64,000 nt of DNA. It comes from JBCCXZ01 sp965228005. GTDB lineage: Bacteria > Planctomycetota > Planctomycetia > Pirellulales > Lacipirellulaceae. A program made the position numbers and the translations under genes. Positions 16,065 to 23,722 of the stretch are shown here, one piece after another. The notes below the pieces were generated by a model. That model ran no database searches, had not been told where the DNA came from, and saw nothing but the letters and a program-made list of their open reading frames with translations. The stretch spans positions 1,240,001 through 1,304,000 of the forward strand of contig CBDDGV010000001.1 in assembly GCA_965228005.1 (NCBI GenBank), in the 5' to 3' direction. The stretch's first letter is position 1. Each line of letters starts with the position of its first letter.

Positions 16065-19020
16065 TGGCGAGCGGCTTTCTTGGAGAGTCGGCGGGGTTCG
16101 CGAGACGGTTGGCGAACCGGATCAGGTTGAACAGCAGCCTGTCGGCTACCGGGTCTTTGCCAACGTTCGGGACGAGCCGCAATTGCGAGACGATCGCGGT
16201 CCCCTCGCCAAGCGGTGCGACGCTGAGGTCGGACCCCCACCACGATTCGCCGGGGCCGAGGTACTGCAGCGTGTGGTCGGCGTTGTACCAGTCGAAACCA
16301 ATGGACGCCACGACCGCTTTGCCGGGCATCTCCCTGAGCGTGTTGATCGCCCAAACATTGCGGTAGGCTTCGCGCATCGGGCCGCCTGAGGGCAGACCAG
16401 CGAACAACGGGTGGTCGTGCACCAGGTGCGGGATACAGGTCCACAGCCCTTGGGCTCGTTGGACCCGAGGTCGGAACGGGAACCACTCGGTTTCGAATCG
16501 GTTTTCGGTCCCTTTCTGGAACGGCGCCCACGAGGCCACTGGCTCGAGGTACGCGACGACGCCCCCCGCGCGGGCGAAGCCCGCTAGAGTGGAATACGTT
16601 TTGCGCGATTTGTTCGATTGCTTCGGCCGTGTGGCGAGAACCGGCACGCTGGGGGGGGTGTTCTCGTCGAACGGCTCCACCGCAACGCCAGCCTCCTTCA
16701 AGAAACGCTGCAGGCGGCCAGTGGGGTCGAGTACAGCAACACGACTCATCGGCGGAGCCAATGACTCGCGATGCACCGCGAAGAACACGGCCTCGCCTTC
16801 CGCGACCGGCGTGCCGTCGGCCGGCCTGAACTCCGCGGTCACGCGCACTTCACCGTCTGCCTCGTCCAGGGGCACGCGCTCGTTCAGCAGAGTATGAATC
16901 CCCGACGGCAGCGAGGCTTCGGTCCGCCAGTTCAGCAGTGAATCCCCGTTGCCATTGGTTACTTCGACGGCGAGCGTGCCCGCCGCTTCGGTCAGGTCGT
17001 TGACTCCCGTGATGCGCAGCTCCACCGGCTTGTCGGTGTAGGCATTGCCGGGCAGCGCCCTCACGGCGAGGACCCGCGGTCGGTTGGCGGCCTGCGTCTG
17101 CGTGTAAGCGGCGCCCTTGGGCTGGCGCCACAAATCGAGCAGGCCCGCTCCGAGCACCCAGTCGCCGCCGATCAAGGCGTGCACGCAGTAGCCAGCAACG
17201 CCCGGGTTGCTGCGAGCCGCCTCGATCATCCACCGGTTCGCGGCCCCGTGGATGTCTTGCTGGATGCGGACAAAGTCGGAGAACCGTGGGTACATCTCTG
17301 CAAAGCCGGATTCCCTCAGCGTCAAGTTTTGGTCTTCTTCGAGCCGCTTGTGGTAGCGGTAGGCGGGCGCGAGCGGGTTGCCTTTCTCGCGGAAGCGCCG
17401 GTTGGCGTCTTCCAGGTCCGGGAGGCTCCCGTAACCGAGTTCGGAGACGAAGGAGACAAGCCCGGGAACCAGGTTCCTGCCGTGGGGCCGACCCCAGATG
17501 CCTTGCTCTTTGCGCCAGGCTTCGGTGAGGCCGATCCCCAGGAAGCCGTCGTACCGCGAGCGCTCCGGGAACGGGCCCGGGTACGTGTGGACGTCGTTGA
17601 ATTTGGTCGGTTCGCGCTCGTAGGGCGCGTACAAGTTGGCGCCGGCGGCGAAACCGCCCGATTCGTCCAGGATCAACCGCGTCGGGTCGAGCGTCCGCAC
17701 GGCCAAAGCCATTGGCCTCATCAACTGTGAGAGCACGGGCCGTTGGATCTCGTTGAACAACTCCCACTGCACGATGCACGCGTGGTTGCGGTTGTGGAGC
17801 ACCGTCTGACGGATCTCCCGCTCCACCCGAGACGCGAGCTGGGGCGACGAAGCGGGCAGCGTCATACACTCCACGGCCGGGCTCGCCAGCACCATCACGC
17901 CCATCTCGTCGGCCAGCTCGAGCCACCAACGCACCGGTGGGTGGCGCCACGGACGGATGGTGTTGAAGCCGGCTTCTTTCGCCAAGCGTATCTCGCGGCG
18001 GGCCATCTCGACCGAATCGGGGGTAGCGATCTTCCGCGGATACAAGCCCTCGAAGAATGCCGCTTTGATGAACACCGGCTCGCCGTTCAGCTCAAAACCC
18101 GACTCCTTCAGGGTCAGCTCACGCATCCCAAAGCGGTGCGTCCAACGATCGGAGAGGCTCTCGTCGACGACGAGTTGAGCGTCCACTCGATAGAGGTTCG
18201 GGCTGTTGGGCGTCCAAGGCTTGGCGTTCGGGATCTCCAGGCGCCAGTGTGCGTCGTTCAAGCCCGGTTGGAGCGTCAGCTCGACGGATCGTTTTGCAAC
18301 AACCTCGCCGCCCGCTTCTCGAATGGTCAGCGAGACGAGGACAGCCGCTGCCTGCGGCCCGGGGTTGGAGAGACTGGCGTGCAGCTCGACACTGCCCTCC
18401 CGGCGGCGCGGCTCAATAAAGACATCCTCGAAGTAGGCCGAGGGCGTAGCGACCAACCGCACGGATTGCCAGATCCCGCCTGTCAGGCCCCCTCGCCACT
18501 GCGGGGTCTCGAGCCGCCCGATGCCGTCGAACCGCGCCTCCCGGAGCATCAGCGGACCCAGCACACGCAGCGTCACCGTATTCGTCTTGCCGGGATCGAT
18601 GAGCTCGTCGACCCGGAACGCGAAGGGCGTGAAGCCGCCTTCGTGGAAGCCGACGACCTGATCGTTCACCCACACCTCGGCGACGTAATTCACCGCGTCG
18701 AACTGCAGGCGTACGGCTTGGCCCTTCCATTCCGCCGGCACTTCAAACTCCCTGCGGTAGAAGGCGACGCCTTCGTAGTCTTGCTCCTCGAGTTCCCACG
18801 CGGCGGGGACAAGCACCTCGCGTGCTGCCGGGTGGGCCGAGAAGACCTCGCTGCGAAACCAGCCGGCGTCGCGTCCCTGGTTGTCGGGGTCGAACAGCAG
18901 GCCCCACTGGCCGTCCAGTGACAGTGTTGCGGGGACGCTGCCGGGCTCCGCTGCGGTGGCGCAGACAGTGGCAAGGAAGAAGAAGGCGGTGGCGGCGCCC
19001 GCGGTCTGCAGCTTGTTCAT
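16057..19020 (-). CDS. glycoside hydrolase family 2 protein (beta-galactosidase-like), secreted
   Basis: 987 residues from the ATG at 19020, which gives a clear signal peptide (FFFLATVCATAAEP); an in-frame upstream ATG at 19134 would bury it. Order: jelly-roll sugar-binding domain (LSLDGQWGLLFDP, VWVNDQVVGFHEGGFTPF), immunoglobulin-like domain, then a TIM barrel. The acid/base Glu is E424 in WELFNE and the likely nucleophile E527 in VSELGYG. A C-terminal extension of about 300 residues has an Ig-like segment and a flavodoxin-like or glutamine-amidotransferase-like segment (VAVLDPTGRLQRFL). The context of agarase-like and sulfatase genes suggests removal of galactose or a related residue from galactan oligosaccharides, in the periplasm or outside. 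Confidence 0.88.
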   Translation of the reverse strand: MNKLQTAGAATAFFFLATVCATAAEPGSVPATLSLDGQWGLLFDPDNQGRDAGWFRSEVFSAHPAAREVLVPAAWELEEQDYEGVAFYRREFEVPAEWKGQAVRLQFDAVNYVAEVWVNDQVVGFHEGGFTPFAFRVDELIDPGKTNTVTLRVLGPLMLREARFDGIGRLETPQWRGGLTGGIWQSVRLVATPSAYFEDVFIEPRRREGSVELHASLSNPGPQAAAVLVSLTIREAGGEVVAKRSVELTLQPGLNDAHWRLEIPNAKPWTPNSPNLYRVDAQLVVDESLSDRWTHRFGMRELTLKESGFELNGEPVFIKAAFFEGLYPRKIATPDSVEMARREIRLAKEAGFNTIRPWRHPPVRWWLELADEMGVMVLASPAVECMTLPASSPQLASRVEREIRQTVLHNRNHACIVQWELFNEIQRPVLSQLMRPMALAVRTLDPTRLILDESGGFAAGANLYAPYEREPTKFNDVHTYPGPFPERSRYDGFLGIGLTEAWRKEQGIWGRPHGRNLVPGLVSFVSELGYGSLPDLEDANRRFREKGNPLAPAYRYHKRLEEDQNLTLRESGFAEMYPRFSDFVRIQQDIHGAANRWMIEAARSNPGVAGYCVHALIGGDWVLGAGLLDLWRQPKGAAYTQTQAANRPRVLAVRALPGNAYTDKPVELRITGVNDLTEAAGTLAVEVTNGNGDSLLNWRTEASLPSGIHTLLNERVPLDEADGEVRVTAEFRPADGTPVAEGEAVFFAVHRESLAPPMSRVAVLDPTGRLQRFLKEAGVAVEPFDENTPPSVPVLATRPKQSNKSRKTYSTLAGFARAGGVVAYLEPVASWAPFQKGTENRFETEWFPFRPRVQRAQGLWTCIPHLVHDHPLFAGLPSGGPMREAYRNVWAINTLREMPGKAVVASIGFDWYNADHTLQYLGPGESWWGSDLSVAPLGEGTAIVSQLRLVPNVGKDPVADRLLFNLIRFANRLANPADSPRKPLANG

Positions 19021-19149
19021 AGAAGAGAGGGGGTTAGCGCCGACATCGTGGGGAACCGCCGCTCGTGGGGCTCGTCTCTCGCTGAGGCTGGCCGCCTTAC
19101 TTTCACGTTGAGAGCCCGTTCTGCCGGGGTTCACCCGGCCCGGCGTCGC

Positions 19150-19626
19150 TTACTCCAAGTCTAGGACCAGCGTGTTCTCTCCTCGGACGACCTCGAACGT
19201 AAGGCCCGAGGTGCTGGGGTTGGAGAACTTCTCGGGGATGATCCACTCCCGCTTGTACCGTCGCCGGCTGGCGTTGTGCAGCTCCGCGAGGAGCTCTGCT
19301 TGTTCATTGTCGGGGTCGAACGGCCCCGAGGGCTTCACCGGCTTTACCGCCGTTATCGAGACCTTGTGTGAACCGATCAGAGCGCCGTCGCCCGCTTTGG
19401 CCGTTTGCAGATCGAAGCGCCCTTCCGAGTCTGTCTTCGCCCACGCCGGGCGCCCCTCTCCGACGGGCCGCAGCATCACGGAAGCGCCCTCCACGGGCTT
19501 GCCGTGGTAAGAGAGCTGGCCGCTGACTGGGGCGTAGGGCGACCCGTCGCCGCATCCTGAGAGGGCCGCCGAGACCACGGACAGGGTCGAGGCGGCGACC
19601 CACCGCCAGACCCTAGAACGCTTCAC
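19150..19626 (-). CDS. small lipoprotein with transthyretin-like (carboxypeptidase-regulatory) fold
   Basis: 158 residues. The N-terminus is a lipoprotein signal with the lipobox LSGC. The body, VSGQLSYHGKPVEGASVMLRP and TDSEGRFDLQT, is the small beta-sandwich found in many planctomycete lipoproteins that are encoded next to DUF1559 proteins. Its start overlaps the end of the DUF1559 gene. The function is unknown; pairing suggests an envelope complex with the DUF1559 partner, possibly used to hold or take in large polysaccharides. Confidence 0.8.
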   Translation of the reverse strand: MKRSRVWRWVAASTLSVVSAALSGCGDGSPYAPVSGQLSYHGKPVEGASVMLRPVGEGRPAWAKTDSEGRFDLQTAKAGDGALIGSHKVSITAVKPVKPSGPFDPDNEQAELLAELHNASRRRYKREWIIPEKFSNPSTSGLTFEVVRGENTLVLDLE

Positions 19627-20644
19627 TGATCACCCCTCCATCCGCCATATCGCCGAGCAACTGATAGTTCTCGTGATCGACGTCTTCGGTAATAAAGTGG
19701 ACGCTGCCGTCCCCGTAGGCGAAGTTCGCCCCGCCGGGGTGGCGCGACTTGAAGCCGAACTCCATGTTCCAGTTGCAGGGCCGCTGACATCCGTCGGGGG
19801 AATCGTCCTGGCAACTGTCGTAGTTGATTGGCACCGTGGTAGTGGCCATTCCGTCTGCGTTGTTCGCGTCGAGCCAGCCGCGTCGCGCGTGGACCGAGCA
19901 GTCGGGCACAACCTCTCCGAAAAAGATCGTCTGGGAGAGGCCATCCGTAACCTCGCGTAGTTCGGTCTGCCACTCGTACCGCGTGAAGGGCCCCGACCGT
20001 ACCGCCGTGCCGGCGTTCATCGAGCCGAGGGTCACCTCTTCCTTAAGAGCAAACCGATTCCAGTCGACGGGTTCGTTGGTGCAGACGGTGGGGCAGCCCG
20101 CCGTGCTCGATTCGTTGAGCATCCGCGACCCGCTGGAAGCCGCGTAGTTCGTCTTGGCGAACAGCTGGCCGTTCCCTACTTCGCGGTACATCTCTGAATC
20201 ATCCGACGGGCAAATGTACATCGGGACGACGTACGCCGAGATGTAGGTCCCGTCCTCAAGTTGTTGATTACTGATGTAGTTCTGATCAAAGTCGATCAGC
20301 CCGTGCAGAGCAGAACTCTCTGCGAACGGGAGGATCCTTGCCGACAACGAGGCCCGCCATTGGATGCGACCCCCGTCGGCAGTCCTTCTCTGCGTCTGGA
20401 ACACGGAACCCGGCGGCAGTTTGCCGTAGGTGTCTTCGTAATTGAGCGTGGCGAAGCAGACCTGCCGGATGTTGTTCGTGCAGGAGATGCGCCGAGCCGC
20501 TTCCCGCGCGGACTGGATCGCGGGCAGCAGCAGCGCGACCAAGACGCCGATAATCGCGATGACGACGAGCAGCTCCACGAGGGTGAAGCCTTGGCTGGAG
20601 TGGCGACGGCCCGCCCCGGGGTACCGCTGGACTGAGCTTCTCAT
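19613..20644 (-). CDS. DUF1559 protein with type IV pilin-like N-terminus
   Basis: 343 residues from the ATG at 20644. It starts with the prepilin cleavage and methylation motif GFTLVELLVVIAIIGVLVALLLPAIQSAREAARR, here read as GFTLVE followed by one hydrophobic helix, and then the DUF1559 ectodomain (LNYEDTYGKLPPG, FKSRHPGGANFAYGDGSVHFI). Hundreds of these exist per planctomycete genome. It is the first gene of the minus-strand operon and lies directly next to the palindromic operator, so it is expected to be induced with the sugar genes. A pseudopilin-like fibre or surface role in polymer uptake has been proposed for the family but is not shown. Confidence 0.92.
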   Translation of the reverse strand: MRSSVQRYPGAGRRHSSQGFTLVELLVVIAIIGVLVALLLPAIQSAREAARRISCTNNIRQVCFATLNYEDTYGKLPPGSVFQTQRRTADGGRIQWRASLSARILPFAESSALHGLIDFDQNYISNQQLEDGTYISAYVVPMYICPSDDSEMYREVGNGQLFAKTNYAASSGSRMLNESSTAGCPTVCTNEPVDWNRFALKEEVTLGSMNAGTAVRSGPFTRYEWQTELREVTDGLSQTIFFGEVVPDCSVHARRGWLDANNADGMATTTVPINYDSCQDDSPDGCQRPCNWNMEFGFKSRHPGGANFAYGDGSVHFITEDVDHENYQLLGDMADGGVISEAF

Positions 20645-20733
20645 TGTTTTGAACCCGCACGAGAGTTTTTGGGAAGAGTTGTCACCGGACTGGCGGGTCC
20701 TATATTCCGCCAAACCGAAGACCTACACCCTAT

Positions 20734-20749
20734 TCGTGGTGTACCGGTT
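20734..20749. promoter_or_regulatory. degenerate second operator half-site
   Basis: TCGTGGTGTACCGGTT: the right half TACCGGTT is identical to that of the palindrome at 20910 and the left half keeps only GGT. It lies 90 bases before the DUF1559 start, about 176 bases (centre to centre) from the perfect site. Confidence 0.4.
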
Positions 20750-20909
20750 GTATTGTTACCGATGTGCCGGCTCGTTGTCAATCTGCTTGTCAGAAATCTG
20801 GCAAAGGCCTGCATTACCTAGGAATTCCAGCATACAACTGCGGAATCTGTGCCTGGCCAGGGCAGATTCCAACATGGTTTTGGTTCAGTTGATTGACACG
20901 AATCAACTT

Positions 20910-20925
20910 AACCGGTATACCGGTT
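20910..20925. promoter_or_regulatory. perfect 16-bp palindrome, likely GntR/FCD operator
   Basis: AACCGGTATACCGGTT reads the same on both strands. Its GGTATACC core is the same as in operators bound by FCD-type GntR regulators of hexuronate genes (TTGGTATACCAA type). It is 140 bases before the ATG of such a regulator. Binding by that regulator is an inference. Confidence 0.65.
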
Positions 20926-21064
20926 GTTGTTGCTTGCAACTTGGCTCCTGTGGGCCCTCCCGGTCTTGTGCTGTCCTGTCAGAAAGGCGGCCAGATAACG
21001 GCCTGGACCGGCGAATTATCGCCTCACGGGTGGCAACAAATCGCTCTTGAAAAGGAAGTACGGC

Positions 21065-21808
21065 ATGTCGATAGAAGGGCAGGAACTCTCTCTCCGCCAA
21101 AAAGCCTACGTTCATATCCAGCAGAACCTGATCGAAGGCCGCTGGGGCTTGAACGACCGCATCTCCGAGGCGGCGATCGCACACGAGTTGGGAATGAGCC
21201 GCACGCCGGTACGCGACGCGATCCGGCGGATGATCAGCGAGGGCCTGCTCTACCAGGTCGCGTCGAGCGGCACGTTTGTCACAAAGCCCGACCGGCAGAG
21301 CATCGCGGAGATGTTTGAGGTCCGGCTGGCGCTCGAGGGCATGGCAGCGGCAAAGGCAGCCGGGCTAGTCCGCCCCGCCGAAATCCGCGAGCTGCAGAGG
21401 CTCCTTACTGTGATGCAGAATTGCGCACGCGAGTTCCGCGACTCGGCGGCCACATTCCTGGTCGGCGACTGCCTCGATCGCTTCATCAAAGCCGACCGTG
21501 AAACCCACAAGATCCTACTGGGAGTCGCGGACAACCGACTGGCCTGGAACATGGTGCACAACGGCCGTATCCAGACACTGATCTACGGGCTGCACTCGTA
21601 CCAACGCGACCTCGCCCACATCTCGGCAACACTGCTTTCGCACGCCCGCATCTTGCGTGCGATCCGGAAGCGGGACGGGGCGCAAGCCCGCCACTGGATG
21701 GAAGTCCACATCCGCAACAGCATGTTGGATGCTCTGACGGCTTACGACCACCAGGAGCGGGAACAGAATCCCGGGGCTGTGCGCGCAGTTGAGGAAGCGC
21801 GGTCCTAA
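21065..21808 (+). CDS. GntR-family transcriptional regulator, FCD subfamily
   Basis: 247 residues from the ATG at 21065, with AAGGA upstream. The N-terminal winged helix (QNLIEGRWGLNDRISEAAIAHELGMSRTPVRDAIRRMISEGLLY) is typical GntR. The all-helical C-terminal FCD effector domain spans about residues 75-235 and contains the metal/ligand His pattern region (DRETHKILLGVADN, HISATLLSHARILRAIRKRD). FCD regulators bind sugar acids or other carboxylates and are usually repressors. It is the first gene of the plus-strand operon, followed by 2-keto-3-deoxy sugar genes, so a pathway intermediate such as a keto-deoxy sugar acid is the likely inducer. Confidence 0.92.
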   Translation: MSIEGQELSLRQKAYVHIQQNLIEGRWGLNDRISEAAIAHELGMSRTPVRDAIRRMISEGLLYQVASSGTFVTKPDRQSIAEMFEVRLALEGMAAAKAAGLVRPAEIRELQRLLTVMQNCAREFRDSAATFLVGDCLDRFIKADRETHKILLGVADNRLAWNMVHNGRIQTLIYGLHSYQRDLAHISATLLSHARILRAIRKRDGAQARHWMEVHIRNSMLDALTAYDHQEREQNPGAVRAVEEARS

Positions 21809-21868
21809 TCCCAGATGCGCTGAGAAGCTCCCAAATACGCCACCAAAGCAATCCTGTTAGATCATCTC

Positions 21869-22600
21869 ATGTCTACTCGCTCACCAGGCATCCACGACAA
21901 CGGCCGGTTGTTGGTTGAGGGCTCGTCGTCGCGTCAGCCCACTACAATCGATGTCCGCGACCGCTTGCACGACTGCGGGGTGTTTGCGGTGATGACCGTC
22001 GACGATCCCTGTCAGGCGGTGAGTGCCGCGCAAGCTCTCTTGGCTGGCGGTATCGACGTTGTTGAGCTGACTCTCAGGACCCCGGCTGCGGTCGAGGCCA
22101 TCCGGGTAGTCCGTGAGGAAGTCCCCGAGATGGCTATCGGGGCCGGCACGGTGCTGACGCCGGAACAGATAGACCAAGTTCTCGTCGCGGGGGCACACTT
22201 TGCTGTGGCGCCGGGCTTTAACGCCAGGGTGCTTCGCGCCGCTCGGGATGCGGGGCTGTGGTTTGCCCCCGGCGTGGCAACGCCGTCAGAAGTCGAGGCG
22301 GCCATCGAGTTGGGCTGTCGTGAACTCAAGTTCTTCCCCGCCGAACCGTCGGGGGGGTTGGAGTACCTGCGTTGCATGAACGCCCCTTACGCACACCTGG
22401 GGGTCAGCTACATGCCTCTGGGTGGATTGAGCATTGCGAACGCGCAGGCCTATCTCGCCGAACCCTCGGTTCTCGCACTAGGAGGTTCCTGGGTGGCAGG
22501 CGCCGACCTGATCCGCTCGGCGGCCTGGCAGGAGATTACCGAAGCGGCTGCAGAAGCGGTCGCAGTCAGAGACCGAGCACGGGAGCAGCAAGTTGGCTGA
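21869..22600 (+). CDS. KDPG/KDPGal-type aldolase (2-keto-3-deoxy-6-phospho sugar acid aldolase)
   Basis: 243 residues, about 30 longer at the N-terminus than classic enzymes. Class I aldolase barrel with E66 and R70 in VVELTLRTP, the phosphate-loop region GAGTVLTPEQ, and the Schiff-base lysine K154 in RELKFFPAE. GLSIANAQAYLA is the usual C-terminal phosphate-binding strand. It cleaves 2-keto-3-deoxy-6-phosphogluconate or the galacto epimer to pyruvate and glyceraldehyde 3-phosphate. The downstream kinase starts inside its last codons, so the two steps are coupled. The gluco versus galacto preference cannot be read from sequence. Confidence 0.92.
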   Translation: MSTRSPGIHDNGRLLVEGSSSRQPTTIDVRDRLHDCGVFAVMTVDDPCQAVSAAQALLAGGIDVVELTLRTPAAVEAIRVVREEVPEMAIGAGTVLTPEQIDQVLVAGAHFAVAPGFNARVLRAARDAGLWFAPGVATPSEVEAAIELGCRELKFFPAEPSGGLEYLRCMNAPYAHLGVSYMPLGGLSIANAQAYLAEPSVLALGGSWVAGADLIRSAAWQEITEAAAEAVAVRDRAREQQVG

Positions 22601-23687
22601 GCGGTTCGTCACTTTCGGAGAAGTCATGCTGCGGCTCGCGGCGCCCGGCCACAGGCGGCTCCGGCAGTCTTTGCCGGGCGCCGTGGACGCTACTTTCGCC
22701 GGCTCGGAAACCAACGTGGCCGCGTCGCTTGCGATGCTCGGCGCCGAGGTTTCGCTCGTGACGGCGATGCCAAGAAACCCAATCGCCGAAGCGTGCATCG
22801 ACGCCGTTCGCGCCGTCGGCGTCGACACGAGCCGGGTCCACTGGTCCGACATCGGTCGGGTCGGATTGTATTACCTCGAGTCCGGGGCGAACCAACGACC
22901 GAGCCGCGTGACTTACGACCGAGACCACTCATCGGTCGCCCTGACCCCGGCGGAGGCCTATTCCTGGCGGGAGTCGCTCGCCGGCGCGACGTGGCTTCAC
23001 GTGAGCGGGGTTACCCCCGCCTTGTCGGAGGCCGCTGCCGAAGCCACTCAGGCGGCGGTGGAGCAGGCCAAGCGCGGCGGGGTGACCGTTTCTTGCGACC
23101 TGAACTTCCGAGGCAAGCTGTGGCGTTGGAAGCCGGGCGTCGACCCTCGCGATCTGGCGGAGCACGTCATGAACCGCCTCCTGCCTTTCGTGGACGTTCT
23201 GATCGCCAACGAAGAAGACTGCTCGCAGGTACTCGGTATCGCAGCCGAGGGGTCAGACATCGAAGCCGGCAGGATCGTCGCCAGCCGCTATGAAGATGTG
23301 GCCGCCCGCGTTGTTGAGCGGTTCCCGAAGGTGCAGACGGTGGCAACCACCCTGCGGCACAGCCTCTCGGCCAGCCACAACGACTGGGGCGCCATGCTCT
23401 ACTCGGCGCAAGACCGACGCGCTTGCTTTGCACCCCTGCGGGACGGTGAGTACTCGCCCTACCCAATCAAGAACATCGTAGACCGTGTCGGCGGGGGGGA
23501 TTCTTTCGCCGCTGCATTGATCTTCGCCCTCACGACAGAAACGCTTCGCAGCCCACAGTCGGCGGTTGCCTTCGCGGCCGCGGCTTCCTGCTTGGCTCAC
23601 TCGATTCCCGGGGACTTTAACTACTCATCGCGACAAGAGATCGAGACCCTCATGCGCGGCTTGGGCTCCGGCCGAGTCGTGCGGTAA
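22593..23687 (+). CDS. PfkB-family carbohydrate kinase, likely 2-keto-3-deoxygluconate/galactonate kinase
   Basis: 364 residues, TTG start overlapping the aldolase stop by 8 bases. Ribokinase fold: FVTFGEVMLRLAAPG at the N-terminus, the substrate glycine patch in FAGSETNVAASLAMLG, CDLNFRGKLW, and the PfkB signature 2 DRVGGGDSFAAALI with the catalytic Asp. The opening GEVMLRL and CDLNFR motifs are those of 2-keto-3-deoxy sugar acid kinases. It would phosphorylate the product of the enolase-superfamily enzyme and feed the aldolase encoded just upstream. Confidence 0.9.
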   Translation: MAERFVTFGEVMLRLAAPGHRRLRQSLPGAVDATFAGSETNVAASLAMLGAEVSLVTAMPRNPIAEACIDAVRAVGVDTSRVHWSDIGRVGLYYLESGANQRPSRVTYDRDHSSVALTPAEAYSWRESLAGATWLHVSGVTPALSEAAAEATQAAVEQAKRGGVTVSCDLNFRGKLWRWKPGVDPRDLAEHVMNRLLPFVDVLIANEEDCSQVLGIAAEGSDIEAGRIVASRYEDVAARVVERFPKVQTVATTLRHSLSASHNDWGAMLYSAQDRRACFAPLRDGEYSPYPIKNIVDRVGGGDSFAAALIFALTTETLRSPQSAVAFAAAASCLAHSIPGDFNYSSRQEIETLMRGLGSGRVVR

Positions 23688-23722
23688 GCCCACGACCGCC
23701 GGGCGTTACAGCGACACTCTTC

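Larger units (their letters stand above)
20645..21064. promoter_or_regulatory. divergent promoter region of the sugar utilisation locus
   Basis: 420 bases between the oppositely transcribed DUF1559 operon and the GntR regulator operon. The region is visibly less GC-rich than its neighbours, has no gene-like frame, and contains a perfect palindrome plus a related half-site. Both operons must have their promoters here. Exact -35/-10 boxes could not be assigned with confidence. Confidence 0.7.
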
